From Datnioides undecimradiatus (Eukaryota > Chordata > Actinopteri > Lobotiformes > Datnioididae), in NCBI GenBank assembly GCA_008933995.1, contig WARS01000044.1:3284429-3348428 (forward strand): 64,000 bases of DNA. The letters run 5' to 3'. Made by a program: the position numbers and the translations under genes. Shown piece by piece: positions 48,766 to 61,015 of the stretch (positions are counted from its first letter, which is position 1; each line of letters begins with the position of its first letter). A model generated the notes under the pieces. It was given only the letters and a program-made list of their open reading frames with translations, did no database searches and had not been told where the DNA came from.

Positions 48766-51700
48766 TAGACCAGTAATAAAATGTTTGCATTGAACTGAGC
48801 TCGACTTTTCCCACTAATCAGAAAATCCTCGGAAGCAGCATTTTATCATCATGTGACACTGAACCTCTCCTCTCAAACCAGCACTAATGAAACTCAGCAG
48901 GGCGAGGCACATTTCCAGGATGATTTAAGAGGATACCGTCTCTAAAACCAGCTGAATAAAAAACTCCCACACAGAGCAGCATAAAGATATTTCCTGACTA
49001 TTATCTGAAGTTAAAAGTGAAATTAGTAAATTATTCATCACCAGCTGACAGGGAGGAAACTCCCCACACAGGAGGGGAGGGGGCCTGACTGGCCATTATC
49101 CAATATGAAATAAAAAGCTAATATTAGCATGATTGGTTTACCACCAATACACAGTACAACTCCTACAGTTACATATTCTGTTCACTGGTTTACGTACAAC
49201 ATGAGAATATTGTAGTAATTTTTGCAATTTAATAATTTTAATGTTATTCATTAAAGTTTGTTTACACTTAAATTGTGGCAACCCCCCACTGTGTGGATTC
49301 ATTGATATGGTTAAATGCCAGATCTTTAAGTCTTGTTATTTTCTTGCATGCTGTGTCTGCAGATGCATACTTTTGCTTCTAATACTTGGTTTGATTTTGT
49401 TTGACTGCTGGTTGCTGGTTGCAGTTGGTAGAGATAATATATAAGTTGGAATAATCAGAGGTAAGCCGATTGTAACTGACTTGATAACAGTGTGAATTTA
49501 TAATGTCTGTAATATACTGACTTAAACACTTAAGAGTTTCTTTGAGAAAATTGTGACTTAAAGGAAAATGCCATCAAGTTTACACATCGAAGCCTGGTTA
49601 CAGTTCTAGGAAAACACCACTGCATCTGATTAAGGTTGTATTAAACCTTCAGTGGTTCCAGAAGAAGCTGCATAGACTCTGATAAATAAAACATCAGCTG
49701 AGACTAAAGACTGCAAGTCTGAAAATTAAATAAATGTGGGATTATCAAGTTAGACAGCTCGAGCTTTCCAGATTTCTGTTGCTCTTTTCTGCTTGGTACT
49801 AGCAGCTTCAGGCTACGTTAGCCACTACTAACAAAGTCTGACCAAACCGTTGGTGGTTGAGGTGCATCGTGGGTAATGTTGGCACAAAGTTATGAAAGGA
49901 AAGAAGTGTTCTTTTAACCAAGCAGCGTGTGCATTTTATAAATGAATCAGCCAGTCTCAAGAGGTCTAGACTCTGTGTAAATGACATGTTAGAAACATCT
50001 CTCAAACGGTCAGTTGCACTGGTTTTAACAGCAGCTACTGTACTTGATTGAGTGCAGAGGCTGCAGCTCAGACAGGAACTAATTTTGACTGTAACATTTT
50101 CTACTTCCAGTGGCATGTTACCGTCTCCACCGCTCTTGACACCAAATTCCTAGCTCAGCACATTTTGGGGTGTAACTTTGCTGTCTCTGATTCCCCACTA
50201 CCACTGTATCTATGGGATGGCTGGGTAGACTAACACAGACACACAAACACACACACACACAAACATACACGTGGTCTGAGCAGAAGTTTTGGTCACGGGA
50301 AAGCTCTGGCTGACCCATCCAATGTGCCCGCTAATAAAAAACAAAATACCCCCTTTTTCCCTGGAGGGAGACATTAAAAGGAAATCTAACATATCACACT
50401 GGCTGTGTATTTTGTGAGGCCATGGTGTTACCTATAGAGCAATGACTCGTCCTCTGTGTGTGCATGTGTGTGTGCGTGTCTTTACTGGAATGTCGCGTTC
50501 ACGCAACCCCGCAGGTCATTAAAGTTCAAGGCTAAATAAAGGTCCTCTGCCATCGTGCATACCGTGTGCTTGGGGGAGAGCACAAGTACAAATGTGTGTG
50601 AGAAGATGCGTCTGTGCTCAGTGTTTGTGTGTGTTTGTGCATCAAAAGAGGCTGGCAGTAAACACATCTCGTGTCTTTTCATAGAGTTCATCATAAGACT
50701 TTTCACGCAATCTGATAAATTATTAGATTGGATTCGTTTTTGTTGATCCTTCACAATTTTATTAATGACAAAGCTACTGACAAAATGAGGTTGTGAGAAC
50801 GTGATTAGAAACAAATCTTCTTAAAACAGGAGATGACTACACGTGACCTGTCTTCTTTGAGTTTAAGTCTTAATTTAGACATTATATCTACCCAACATTT
50901 ATCTTTTCAGTTGGCTGATATGCATATTTTTTGGCAAAATAATGTCCTTGAATTTCTGTTGTGAGAGGTGCCTACTTGGTTGATCTTGTGACATTTGTTA
51001 ACACACTGCACTGCTGAATTGGAGGAACTCTTTTACAAGTCCATGTCTTATCTATGGTGCCGGTGCAGTTTGACTCAGATGGGACAGTTTTCAAAAAGGG
51101 ACACTTGTTACGAAAGTGACTGAGACTTTGCCAGAGTCTTTGGTTTCTTCCTTTGGTCGCTTTTTATTCTTTCTGTCACTTTTATGTGGAATATGTGCTT
51201 GCTTTAGAGAAAATATGTGAATCTGGTTGATCAGATGCACGAAGGAGTTGCATTATTACACCACTGAGGGCATTCTTGTTGTCCACTTATCAGTGTGCTC
51301 GGCTCTCTAAGCTTGACTTGCAGATTTATAAGTACATGTAAAGCTTTTTCACTACACGATAACTGGGAAAAACTAGACGAGAGATGGTTCTGATTCAAAT
51401 ATGATAGTTCTGTTTGTGCACATGGGACGACTGTGCGGTTACGTGGGCCCTAAAACACTCACTGTGACCCTGTTTAAATGGCCCCTGCTCTTAAATGACA
51501 GGCAGAGACGCTCCCTCCCACACCATCACTAGAACCCCCCAACACACACATATACACATGCATATACACACACAGAGCTTCATGCGACTGCAGTGTCAGC
51601 ATTCGGGGCTTTGTGTGGTACAATGGGCGCGCTTGTTTTCCTTAACACCACAGGCCCATGTGACGAAAGCTCGCTCCAAGAGAATGAGAGAGAGAGAGGA

Positions 51701-52432
51701 AGAGAGACAGAGAGAAAGACAGACAGAGAGAGAGACATCCAGACATTTGTTTGTGTCACACTGGAGACTTTGGTGAGCTGAGCTGAGCTGAAAATGAGCG
51801 TCCATGTGAACGGACAAAGACACACACGCACACACAAACACTATTCCTATATGTACCAATGCAATATGACATGTACACAATCTGAGAGTACATATCACAT
51901 AAAATCTGATTTATGAGACGTCCACAGTCACAGTTAAGATTGATGAGTGGTGCTACATGACCACATCTAGCACGGTGTAGAGAAGAACAAAGACAGAGGA
52001 AGAGAGACAGGAAAGAAGACAGGAGAGCTGTAATGAATAGACAGAGTAAACCTGCAGTAATATGGCAAAGAGAGACACTTTCCTAATTACTTTGCTGCTA
52101 TTATGTTGTGTTAATGTAAGAAACAGCTAGTAACAGGAAGATGCTGTAAGCACACACAAGCAGTGGTGGGTTTTGTTATTTTAAGGGAATAATGTGAAGA
52201 ATGGGAGTAAGAAGGTAATTTGGGGGAAAAACATAAAATCACACAGAAAATTCATCACTCACTCCAACAAGACAGCCAAAAAACACATGAAACACCACAT
52301 CCTGTTAAACAATATAGGTGAACCACAAGCTAAAGCAAAAAAACAAAACAAAAATCCTTTGCTCTTCCTTGGCAAAGTTAACACGCTTCCACAAAAAAAG
52401 GAAAAAGAACACCCCAAAAATTCAATCAATCC

Positions 52433-52463
<31 letters not shown>

Positions 52464-54993
52464 GGTCATTAAAGTAAGAAAGCACACGGTTTAGCTAACA
52501 ACACCACTTCATAACTGCACACAAAGCTCTAAGTTCTATTCAAATAAAATAAAAAAGGTCAAAACTCCACGTACATGCATCTATAATCACCATTTTGAGA
52601 GCTTGTTTGTGTGTGTTTGAGTCTACAGGTAATTCCTTTCTCTGATCTGTGATTATGTTCGCAGAACTATTCCACAAACCAGCACAGTTAGCTTAACCGA
52701 GAGCGAGCCTGTCGAACCAGAGAAAGATAGATAACATTGAGTCAGGCTGGAAGTTTCCATCATTGTCCACTCAGCACACACACACACACACACACAGGAG
52801 TTTGTATACACACTCACACACATTTTTACAAACAGGCAAACCTAGAAAAGGCAACATACAACTTGGTGTCCACCTTGAATTATCAGCAGGTTAATTATCA
52901 GCCATCAATTATGTATGGGGAATAAAAATGATACACAACAGAAAATATCTCATCTGATTGTGTCAATCATCATACCATAAACTGATAAAATATCAAATTT
53001 AAAGACATTTGAAGAATTTATTCTCTACTTAAGCCATGGGGGCATCCAAACGCTCCTGTAAAATACATGTAGACTCATCAGTACTTACCCATAAGGCCTT
53101 TGGATGAATGCAGGGTGAATTTGGGGAACACCAAAGGTAAAACCTGTAAAACAGAAGAAATAACAAAAAATAATTCAGACAGCAATAAAAAAACCCATAA
53201 AGGTTCACAGTCCTTTTCTTCACTAAGAGACTAAATAACATATTTAAAACATAGTAACCTCCTTACATCAGCTGCAGCTACCACAAAACACACACAAACC
53301 CTGAGGTCAAAATCAGGAAAGATTAACTAAATGTTCTAGTTTGCTCCTTTGCCAATAAAACTCCACACCAACAGGGAGCAAAGACACTCACTACGTTGAT
53401 TAAACATACTGTCTGATTTATCCACCTTTAAAAATTTGCTCTTTAAACCACAGTTGATCAAGTCTGACTGTTACTCTAGGCAGATGAAATTATATTAATA
53501 TTGTGTGTTATGTTGATCATCGTTGTTTACCTGGCTGCATCACCCGAGGCTTGGCCCCCAGGTAGGCCAGGTTGACGTTGGCCTTCCTGCCATCAATGAT
53601 TGGGTTGGGGTCCTTACAGGCCCGGTCTGCAGCCGAGCGGTCTGCCATTGTCACCTGACAGAGGAAGAGAAAGCAGTGGATGACTGAAGCAGATGTGAGG
53701 CTGAGGTTTCTCTAAGTCATAACATCAAAGCATCCAAAACTAATGGGAGACTGCATCATGTGTGTTTGCAAGAAAGACAGAAAAACTAATTTTTGTGCAA
53801 ATGTGTGTGCAGGAGGTGTGCGAGTTAATCCTCTTTCCGTGTGTGTGTCTCAGTGCATGTGGCCTTCATTAACAGCAAGCATTTGGCAGCGGACACACAT
53901 CCATCAACCTCATGTGGATGTGCTGAAACTCTGAGCCAGGCTGAGATGACTGAACATATTTCTATGATTGCTCCCAGTACAGCAACTAAACCTTATTACA
54001 CTGCTCAGCTGGCATCTCTTTTCATACTGTGTTTTAATGAAATGAGGATGAAAATTACATTAATATGAGCAATACGACAATAAAGGGAGAATTTGAGCAA
54101 AGAAAACACCCAAACTTTCATCTGAGCAACTTTACATGGTCTAATTTCTTCTCACACAGGATTAAAATGTCTTTTATAACAAAGGTTCGGTGTTAGGGTC
54201 TTCCTTAGGCTGTCCTGATCCATGTATATGCTCATCTGTATAAAATAAATGAATCAAACTGTCGTTAAAATGAGACATTGCATTAAAAACATAAATGTCA
54301 GAGTAGCTCTGAGATACTGGTTGTTTTCTCCACAACTGCGTCTGAAATGCTTTTCATCTGTCGGCTTTTATGACGAGTGGGAGCCAAATATTGCAGCAGC
54401 GTTATGAGTAAAAACTTGTAAACAGCTTCGGGGATGATGAAACCAGCGTAACCGCTTGAGAAAACTGCTCTGTGATATCAAGACATCATCGTGAGGTTTC
54501 GCTCAACCCACCGGAGCTGTCAGTGAGAGGGGAGCTCACTTTTGAAAAAAACGTGTCAGGGCGCATACCAGAGCGCAACAAGTTGGTTGGTGCCAGATTG
54601 CAACAGAAGCCAGTGGCAAATTGAAGCTTATCAAAACATAAACAGCCCATGACTGCAGATAAATTAAAGTTAGTCACGGTGTTGTAACAGACAGCAACAG
54701 CCGCGCACTTTAACAGAGACGTGTGATGACAGGACTTTTCCTAAATCCGCAAAAAAAAGCGCGTTAAGCTGGGGTCAAGTCCTGCGTAAAGACTTGGAAA
54801 CGTGATGTAATTAGGTGATACTTACGAATCCATAACCGCGAGACTTCCCGGTCTGTCTGTCGGTAATGACCACCGCTTCTTCAATCTCGCCGAACACCTC
54901 AAAATATTTCCTGAGACTTGAATCCGTGGTGTGGTAGGGAAGACCCCCGACAAAAATCTTCGTATAGGTCGTGTCCTTTTGCGTGGTGTGCAT
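46787..54993 (-). CDS. rbm24: RNA-binding motif protein 24
   Basis: Four coding exons: 54993-54826, 53654-53531, 53143-53089, 47138-46787; 232 residues (human 236). A single RRM spans about 11-88, with RNP2 KIFVGGLP (12-19) and RNP1 KSRGYGFV (50-57). The tail carries [14 protein letters not shown], several alanine runs mixed with Tyr ([10 protein letters not shown]) and ends [11 protein letters not shown]. Known role: muscle-enriched regulator of splicing, mRNA stability and translation in heart and skeletal muscle development. Its paralogue RBM38 shares the RRM but not this tail. Intron 3 is nearly 6 kb and repeat-containing with no nested gene seen. The a/b teleost copy cannot be told from this window. 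The 5'UTR is CT-rich and open in frame with the CDS, but the ATG shown matches all orthologues. Confidence 0.98.
48725..48762. repeat. (CA)19 microsatellite in rbm24 intron 3
   Basis: Uninterrupted CA run in the long third intron. Confidence 0.95.
52436..52463. repeat. Poly(T) run in rbm24 intron 3
   Basis: 28 consecutive T bases; poly(A) on the rbm24 sense strand. No retroposed sequence is recognised beside it. Confidence 0.9.
52776..52797. repeat. Short (CA)n microsatellite in rbm24 intron 3
   Basis: CA run of about eleven units, followed within 30 bases by more CA-rich sequence. Confidence 0.9.
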
Positions 54994-55139
54994 CGTTAGT
55001 GCAAAATACAATAAATAGGAACAATTAAAAAGGGAATAGTGCAATGTCTCCTTATCAGTGACTGTTTGGGTTGAGAGAGAGAGAGAAAGAGAGAGATCAG
55101 CTGGCTCTGTAACCTTTCTTTCAGAAGAGAAAACAAAAC

Positions 55140-55380
55140 AAAAAGTCGACAAAAATGAAGCCTGGAGGTAGATTTATCTTCCGACAGTTAAGAGAGGAGT
55201 TATATGGAGCGGATTGTCCCAGAGAGACCATCAGGTGTTTCCAGCTCTTCTTGGTAACTCTGCTGTCTAACTAAATAGGTTTGGGACCCATTCCTAAAAG
55301 CACTGCTTCTAACTCCACCCAGCTCTCAGTCCATCTCTGCCCGCCCACCAGCGCGCACAAACAGCTGGGAAACCTGCGCT
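55140..55380 (-). promoter_or_regulatory. rbm24 promoter with TATA-like and CArG-like sites
   Basis: On the minus strand CCATATAACTC (about 55207-55197) contains a TATA-like element, putting a start near 55170 and a 5'UTR of about 180 nt. About 70 bases further upstream, ACTAAATAGG (55270-55279, plus strand) matches the serum response factor CArG box at 9 of 10 positions. A CAGCTG E-box lies near 55370. These fit a muscle gene, but each is short and could be chance. Confidence 0.4.
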
Positions 55381-55389
55381 GTGTGAAAC

Positions 55390-57725
55390 ACTGGAGCTCC
55401 TCCACGAAAAAAGAAAAAAGATCCGGGCTGCCTTTATCAGAATCACGTTTAATTAACCATCAGGGGCCAGCAAAACCTGATTCCACTGATCATATGTTGG
55501 GTACTAAGAGTGCTTGGTAATATGGTTGAAGCGAGAATTAATCAGAGTGATTGTTTCACTGCCTTAAAAATAAAGACAACAAACGATTTTGAACTTTTCT
55601 CTGGAGATAAAACATGGTTGGACTGCATGGTTGAGGCGTCCTGCAGGAACACACGGTCAGGGGCTTGGCATACAGTGGAAACAGACACATCACAGCAGCA
55701 GCAGCAGCAGCACTGAGCAGACAGACAGGTGCAGCTCTGAGCCTCCGCTGGGAGGATCAGCCTTCAAGACAGTCCACTTGTTGGGGGTTGACAGAGTTTT
55801 GGCACGTTTCTGTGTCCATGCTGAGAGCCACGGGGCAGCTCGAAATGTGCCCTGAGTTTGAAAGTGTGGTGAAACTTAAAACAATGTTTGCTGTTTTTAA
55901 TGTCTCTCTTTTTGGGAAGACAGTAAGATGGTGGATTATTTCATTGTCTGAGAAAATCTGTGGTCCTTCTCAATAATTAAATCGGGTCAGAACAACTGCA
56001 AATGCGCCACAGTGCGTCACAGAACTACGCACAGCTATTATGATGGGAAAGGATCAGGTAAAACTGTCAAGAGATCAATTCAATCAAGAGTCTCTGAACA
56101 TCAATGATTAAAATAACTTGTGAAGCCTGGCCTCCTCTGCACTGAGCTGACTGCTGGATGGATGTCCCTTTGAACAGCCAGGATGTGTAATTCACCTCCA
56201 GTAATGTGAGAGGGAGCTTTGCTGTTAATCATTCATGGTGGCTGCAGTCTCTGTGCACCCTACATTTATCCCGTCTCCCAATGTACCATGGTGAGTTGAC
56301 ACACTTGTGCATGGGAATATCATCACACCACACATTTATTGTTAAAGAAAGTTTAGAATCAAACCACCCTGCCAAATTACAAATGATCCCAAAAACATTC
56401 AGCCATGGCTCTTACACTGATTATTGTCCCAGATGTAGGGTAATAGTCATAACCATAACCTGTATTCTTAAAGAAACACGGTTTGACTCGGGATCCATAC
56501 GAGCTGTCACATCCATCTGAATGTGAATTGCCACCAGATGACCGCAGATCACAAAGAAACGCAACCTGAGAGAGCGTCTTTCTGTGGCGTCTCTGTTCGC
56601 TCACTGTTTTATTCATGCAGCCACACGCGCTTTAAAGTCCGAGCGCAGTCGTGAAAAAAGGGGGGACCAGTGTCGAGTTTCCCAGGCTCAACAATGGGGA
56701 TCCGGTTAGGTTGCATTCAATTGTTGTTTTCTGTTCATGTGCAACATGCTGACTAGTCTGAATCCTCTTATACAATAACAATAACAGGCTGTGGGCCCGT
56801 TTGAGAGCTTTAATTATACCTAATTTCCATTAAACTAGAAATACCCTGAACAACTCACATGTAGAGGGAATACCTGTTAACAGTAATCACAAGAAACATA
56901 CTTTACACGCTTTAGCTGCAGGTTGTCTGTAAATTCATTCAAACATAGACATTTTCCATGACAACAGTAAAGACTTTATGTTCATTTTAACCGAGACAAA
57001 AGCACGAGTGCTGGAGAGTTGAAAGAGCGTCATGTAGCACACACACCTGTCAGGCAGAGAAAAGGTCAAAGGTCACTAGAGCAGCTGAACACTCACAGCT
57101 CAGTCACACTAAGGTTGTACTCCACACCTCTCAACCCCAAGTACACCATACATCAAGTACATCTAACAGTTATCAACTAATAAGCTAATTTCATACAAAA
57201 AGTAGATTACGGAAAGCGGACAAATGACTGAACGCCTGCCAACAACGCAAAGGGAAAAATGTGAACTTTATTGATCATCAATAACTTCACCTTACATATT
57301 TTCTTACACAAGGCACATGTTCTAATGTAGCCAAAACGTCCTCCTTGTAATTCATGTCATGGAAGAGTTGCACTGGCCTCATGGGAGCTGTCATACAACT
57401 TTAAACCACTGAAACAGCGCCATCTTTTGTCCAACACTACAAGTGCACCAAGTGCGCCCTCCATATGTAAAATCAGACAGTAAGGCGATCAAATGCAAAA
57501 AACCCCCAAAAAACCCTCATTTAAATGGATTTTGCACATTGGCATAAAACATTAAGTCTTGGTCATATTTGTTAAAGCATTCACTGAGGTAAAATATATT
57601 GCATTGGAAAGAAACTCCTCATATTCCTTTGTGCTTCTTACTGAGTCACATTATTATTTCAGCACAAAGCACAAACGATAGTCTCATTGCAGTGTCAATC
57701 ACAGCTGCTCATTTCCTCCAAAACA
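55390..57725. other. Intergenic gap between stmnd1 and rbm24
   Basis: No coding exon is recognised. There is a short CAG run at 55694-55710 and otherwise unremarkable AT-rich sequence. Confidence 0.6.
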
Positions 57726-57733
57726 ATATACAG

Positions 57734-57752
57734 TTTATTGTTTACATTTATT
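57734..57752 (-). terminator. Candidate stmnd1 polyadenylation signals
   Basis: Two minus-strand AATAAA copies (57752-57747 and 57739-57734), about 125-140 nt past the stmnd1 stop. Confidence 0.5.
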
Positions 57753-57874
57753 GACATCTTTCTTCTAACAAGTTTCAACAGGCCTCTTGTCTGTGCAAAA
57801 GGATTTAATTTGGCCCCTCCCCTTACCTCTTATATTTCTCTTGGTACTGATCCATGGCTCATTTATGTAATAAA

Positions 57875-58351
57875 TTAAAACATCTCCTCTTTGTCCTCTG
57901 CATGTTGAAAACTAGAATCATTCTCAAGCTCCTCCAAGGCAGCGAGGAGCTGATGCTTCTTGAACTCCTCTACCTGTGTCAACTCCTCCTCTTCCCCCTC
58001 TTCCTCTTCCCCATCACTTTCCTCATTAATCTTCTCTGCAAGATATTCTCTGTTAACTCCGCTCTCTTCTTCCTCCTCTTTCACCTTGCTCCGCTCTTCT
58101 CTGCCCATTTCTTCTCTACATTCCCTGCCTTCTCCTCCAGCCTCTCTCACCCGCTGTCCATCCTCAGCCTCCTCGCCAGTGTTCTTGCAGTGAATTGGTG
58201 AATTTGCGGGGTCAGGGGTGAGAGGTTGCTGCAGCGGCTCCACCGGGGTTAGGACCTCATCTTCCTCTGTGCTGGAGATTGGAGCGGGGCCACGCACACG
58301 GGCGGACTTTGTCCTCAAACGTGTCTTGAGCTCATCTTCCCTTAACTGAGG

Positions 58352-58384
<33 letters not shown>

Positions 58385-60836
58385 AGAAAGGAAGGAACAA
58401 TTGAAAAAAAGATAAACTGTAAGAGAGACAGAGACTGAGAGCTGAGATGTTCACGTCCATGATGACACACCTTGCGCCTCTCCTCAGCAAGTTTTATCTT
58501 CTCCTCAATCTCTTCTCTGCTGGGGAGATTTTTCATCTTATTGGCCTTCAGTGACTCCAGTCTTGCTGGAGGTCTTCGCCTGACCCCCTCCCCATCACCC
58601 AGCTGACACGCACACAAACACACATTCAGCAGGTGGAGACAGAGTACAGACAATCTCAATATTATGTCTGACTGCACTTGCTGCATGTCTGCTGTATGTC
58701 TAAATAAGCAACTGTAATAAAATATTTGTCTTGTGTCCACAAGTGGCAATGAAATCAGTTCTTGTACATTTGACTAAGGAGTCATGTTAATATTAGAGCT
58801 ACAGGTAGATCTACTGACCTTAGTCTTCTAAACAGTAATCTACAATCCTTTCTGTTTATGCTTTATATGCTTGAGCCTTAGCTTAATTGACAATAAAAAA
58901 AAATTTAATGTTTATTAAAGAATAAAATGATTTCAATCAATTTATGCAAGATGACTGTTGGAGCATGTGAAAAAGACTAAACAATAGCACTAAAGCATTC
59001 ATTCCACTGAGTGAGAACAATTACACCTGCTAAGAAAAAATGTAATAGAGCTTTTAAGATCATGATAAAAAAGAAGAAGAAAGAACATTATTACAATGAA
59101 AATCAAAGTTAAAACTTTAGTACCATATCACCATTTCTAACACCAGTGAAGTTCAATCTGTTGATGCACAACTGATAAGTTGAGTGTTAGCATGTTTCAT
59201 CCTTGACTAGTGTCCAGCTGGTACCCACCATGATGCTATAGGCCTCTCCAGCCCCACTGCTCCTCTCTCTGGTTTTCCCCACTGGAATGATGCCCTGGTT
59301 CAGCAGTTCCTCCAGGATCTCACTGGACCTTGGGCGCGCACCTGGAACAAAATTAGGAAAAAATAGTTTGTGTGTCCTGGATTTTCTCTACGTTGTGACA
59401 CGGTCTGTTTGTTCAGCATGTTTGGGGCATGCACTCACCGTCTTGTGTAACTCTGTCCATCTCACTTTCTCCAACGCATGTTAGAGGAGGGAGTTTTCTG
59501 GGCACTGCTCCAGGTAACACAGGGATCTCCGTGCTCTCCATCATGACTCCGCTGTCTGTGGTGCCCTTCGACACTGCTGAATCTCCTCGACCATCAAATT
59601 TACTTCCTGTCTCATCCTGATGGCACAGAGACACAATATGAATGCAGAAAATGGTACAAGACATGTGTGGCATACCTGACATGAAGTTGTCATGGAGACA
59701 TCTGTGTGTTGACACATTGTCATGAACACAGCAGATCAGGAACAATAATGATACACAGCAGGTAATGCATGGAAATTACATCATCATAGAGTTTAAAAAC
59801 AAATTCGTATACAACTGACTAGTAATTTCATCACTGTTCAGAGGTGAAAATAATCACCTACATTTATTAAATTACACCACTATTTAAATACTCAAGTACA
59901 GGATTAATGCATTAATATTAATGATTCAGTAATACAATATGATGATATAACATTCTGAGCTGCAGAAGCTGCATGATAACCATTTTGAATTTGGAAACTT
60001 CAAGTACATTTTACTTACAATATTTCTGTACTTTTAAACAAATGTCATTTTGAATGTACTTGTCAGTTACAGAGCTAAATCCAGACATTTACCCCAAATA
60101 TAACCAATGACAGACAACAGATTAATCAACAAAACATCACAGTGGTGTGTTTTTAATGTGTCATATGATTAACAGGTTGAAATGGTTCAATATGTATAAC
60201 AATAAAGTTCCCTAAAAAACACATTTTCTTTTATTTGTGGTGAATCTTAAAGGGGTTTTATGCCTTGTAAACGTCCTAAAACCTTAAGTCCATTAAACAA
60301 TACCCCAGTGTATTGAAAAAGAAAAAATTGTTATGTATTAAGAATCCCCTTAAAATACCATTAATATACCTCAGTCATATCACCATATGTCAATTTAAGG
60401 CCAAACATTTAAGGCTGTCTCTTGACCTTTTAGTAGCAATATGGAGGACTTTGACCTGTAATAAAGTAACTTTACTTGAATACTTAGTTTATTCATATTG
60501 TCATATGCTGTATTTTAAAAGTTGCAAAAAACAGTTTTTGAGTTTTAAGATACAGCGACGTTGGCAGTCCAGTGGTCCGTATGAAGTCGTACAGTTTAAT
60601 GACGGTGTATCAAATGTTTTGGGTATTTGCTAACTATATTTTCATATTTCCTCGTAGGTGTTAAACTGACTGTAGTTTATCTTTTAGATACCGGCGTAGA
60701 CTCTATGCTAGTCTCAGTAGCAGTAGCAGTTAACTGAAAGTGGCGGCTGGTGTGAGCCGGAGCCTACCTCATCTCCGTTCACGTCTTCCGGTCTCAGCGG
60801 TTGGACCGCCGTGTTAGTGGAGCTGCTGCATCCCAT
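57875..60836 (-). CDS. stmnd1: Stathmin domain-containing protein 1
   Basis: Five coding exons: 60836-60768, 59616-59439, 59341-59229, 58602-58471, 58345-57875; 320 residues. The start MGCSSS offers Gly2 for N-myristoylation and Cys3 for palmitoylation, so the protein may attach to membrane. A stathmin-type core (about 84-185) includes RPRSSEILEELLNQGII and PPARLESLKANKMKNLPSRE with EEIEEKIKLAEERRK. The tail is strongly acidic, with Glu runs. Assignment rests on this domain and on adjacency to rbm24, as in human. In vertebrates STMND1 is reported at motile cilia and can bind tubulin. Exon 5 has a 50-nt pure pyrimidine tract at its acceptor. The human protein is about 276 residues, so the tail is longer here. 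Confidence 0.9.
58348..58397. repeat. Polypurine GA/GAAA tract in stmnd1 intron 4
   Basis: Fifty purines without interruption on the plus strand; the sense transcript reads as a CU/CUUU tract that runs straight into the exon 5 acceptor. Confidence 0.95.
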
Positions 60837-61015
60837 ATTCACCTCACAGCGACGACGAGAAATAAGTCCATAAAACTCATAAATGTCAGGTTTAATTGCA
60901 CGTCGGTGCGTTTTTTCTCTGTTGACCCGTGTCGCCTTGCATTCCTACACGGTCACACACTCTGACAGACAGTCTCCATGGACCCGGTGCGTTGCTATGG
61001 GGCCGTTGCTACAAT
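60837..61015 (-). promoter_or_regulatory. stmnd1 5'UTR and promoter with RFX-like half sites
   Basis: CpG-containing sequence directly upstream of the start. On the minus strand GGCCCCATAGCAAC (61004-60991) has a perfect right X-box half site (AGCAAC) and a weak left half. A second AGCAAC-type half site lies at 61011-61006. A 13-codon upstream ORF (60880-60839) ends two bases before the main ATG. Confidence 0.45.

Noticed and set aside
55262-55285. MEF2 site near CTAACTAAATAGG
   Set aside because: The sequence lacks the full ten-base MEF2 consensus; it fits a CArG-like reading better.
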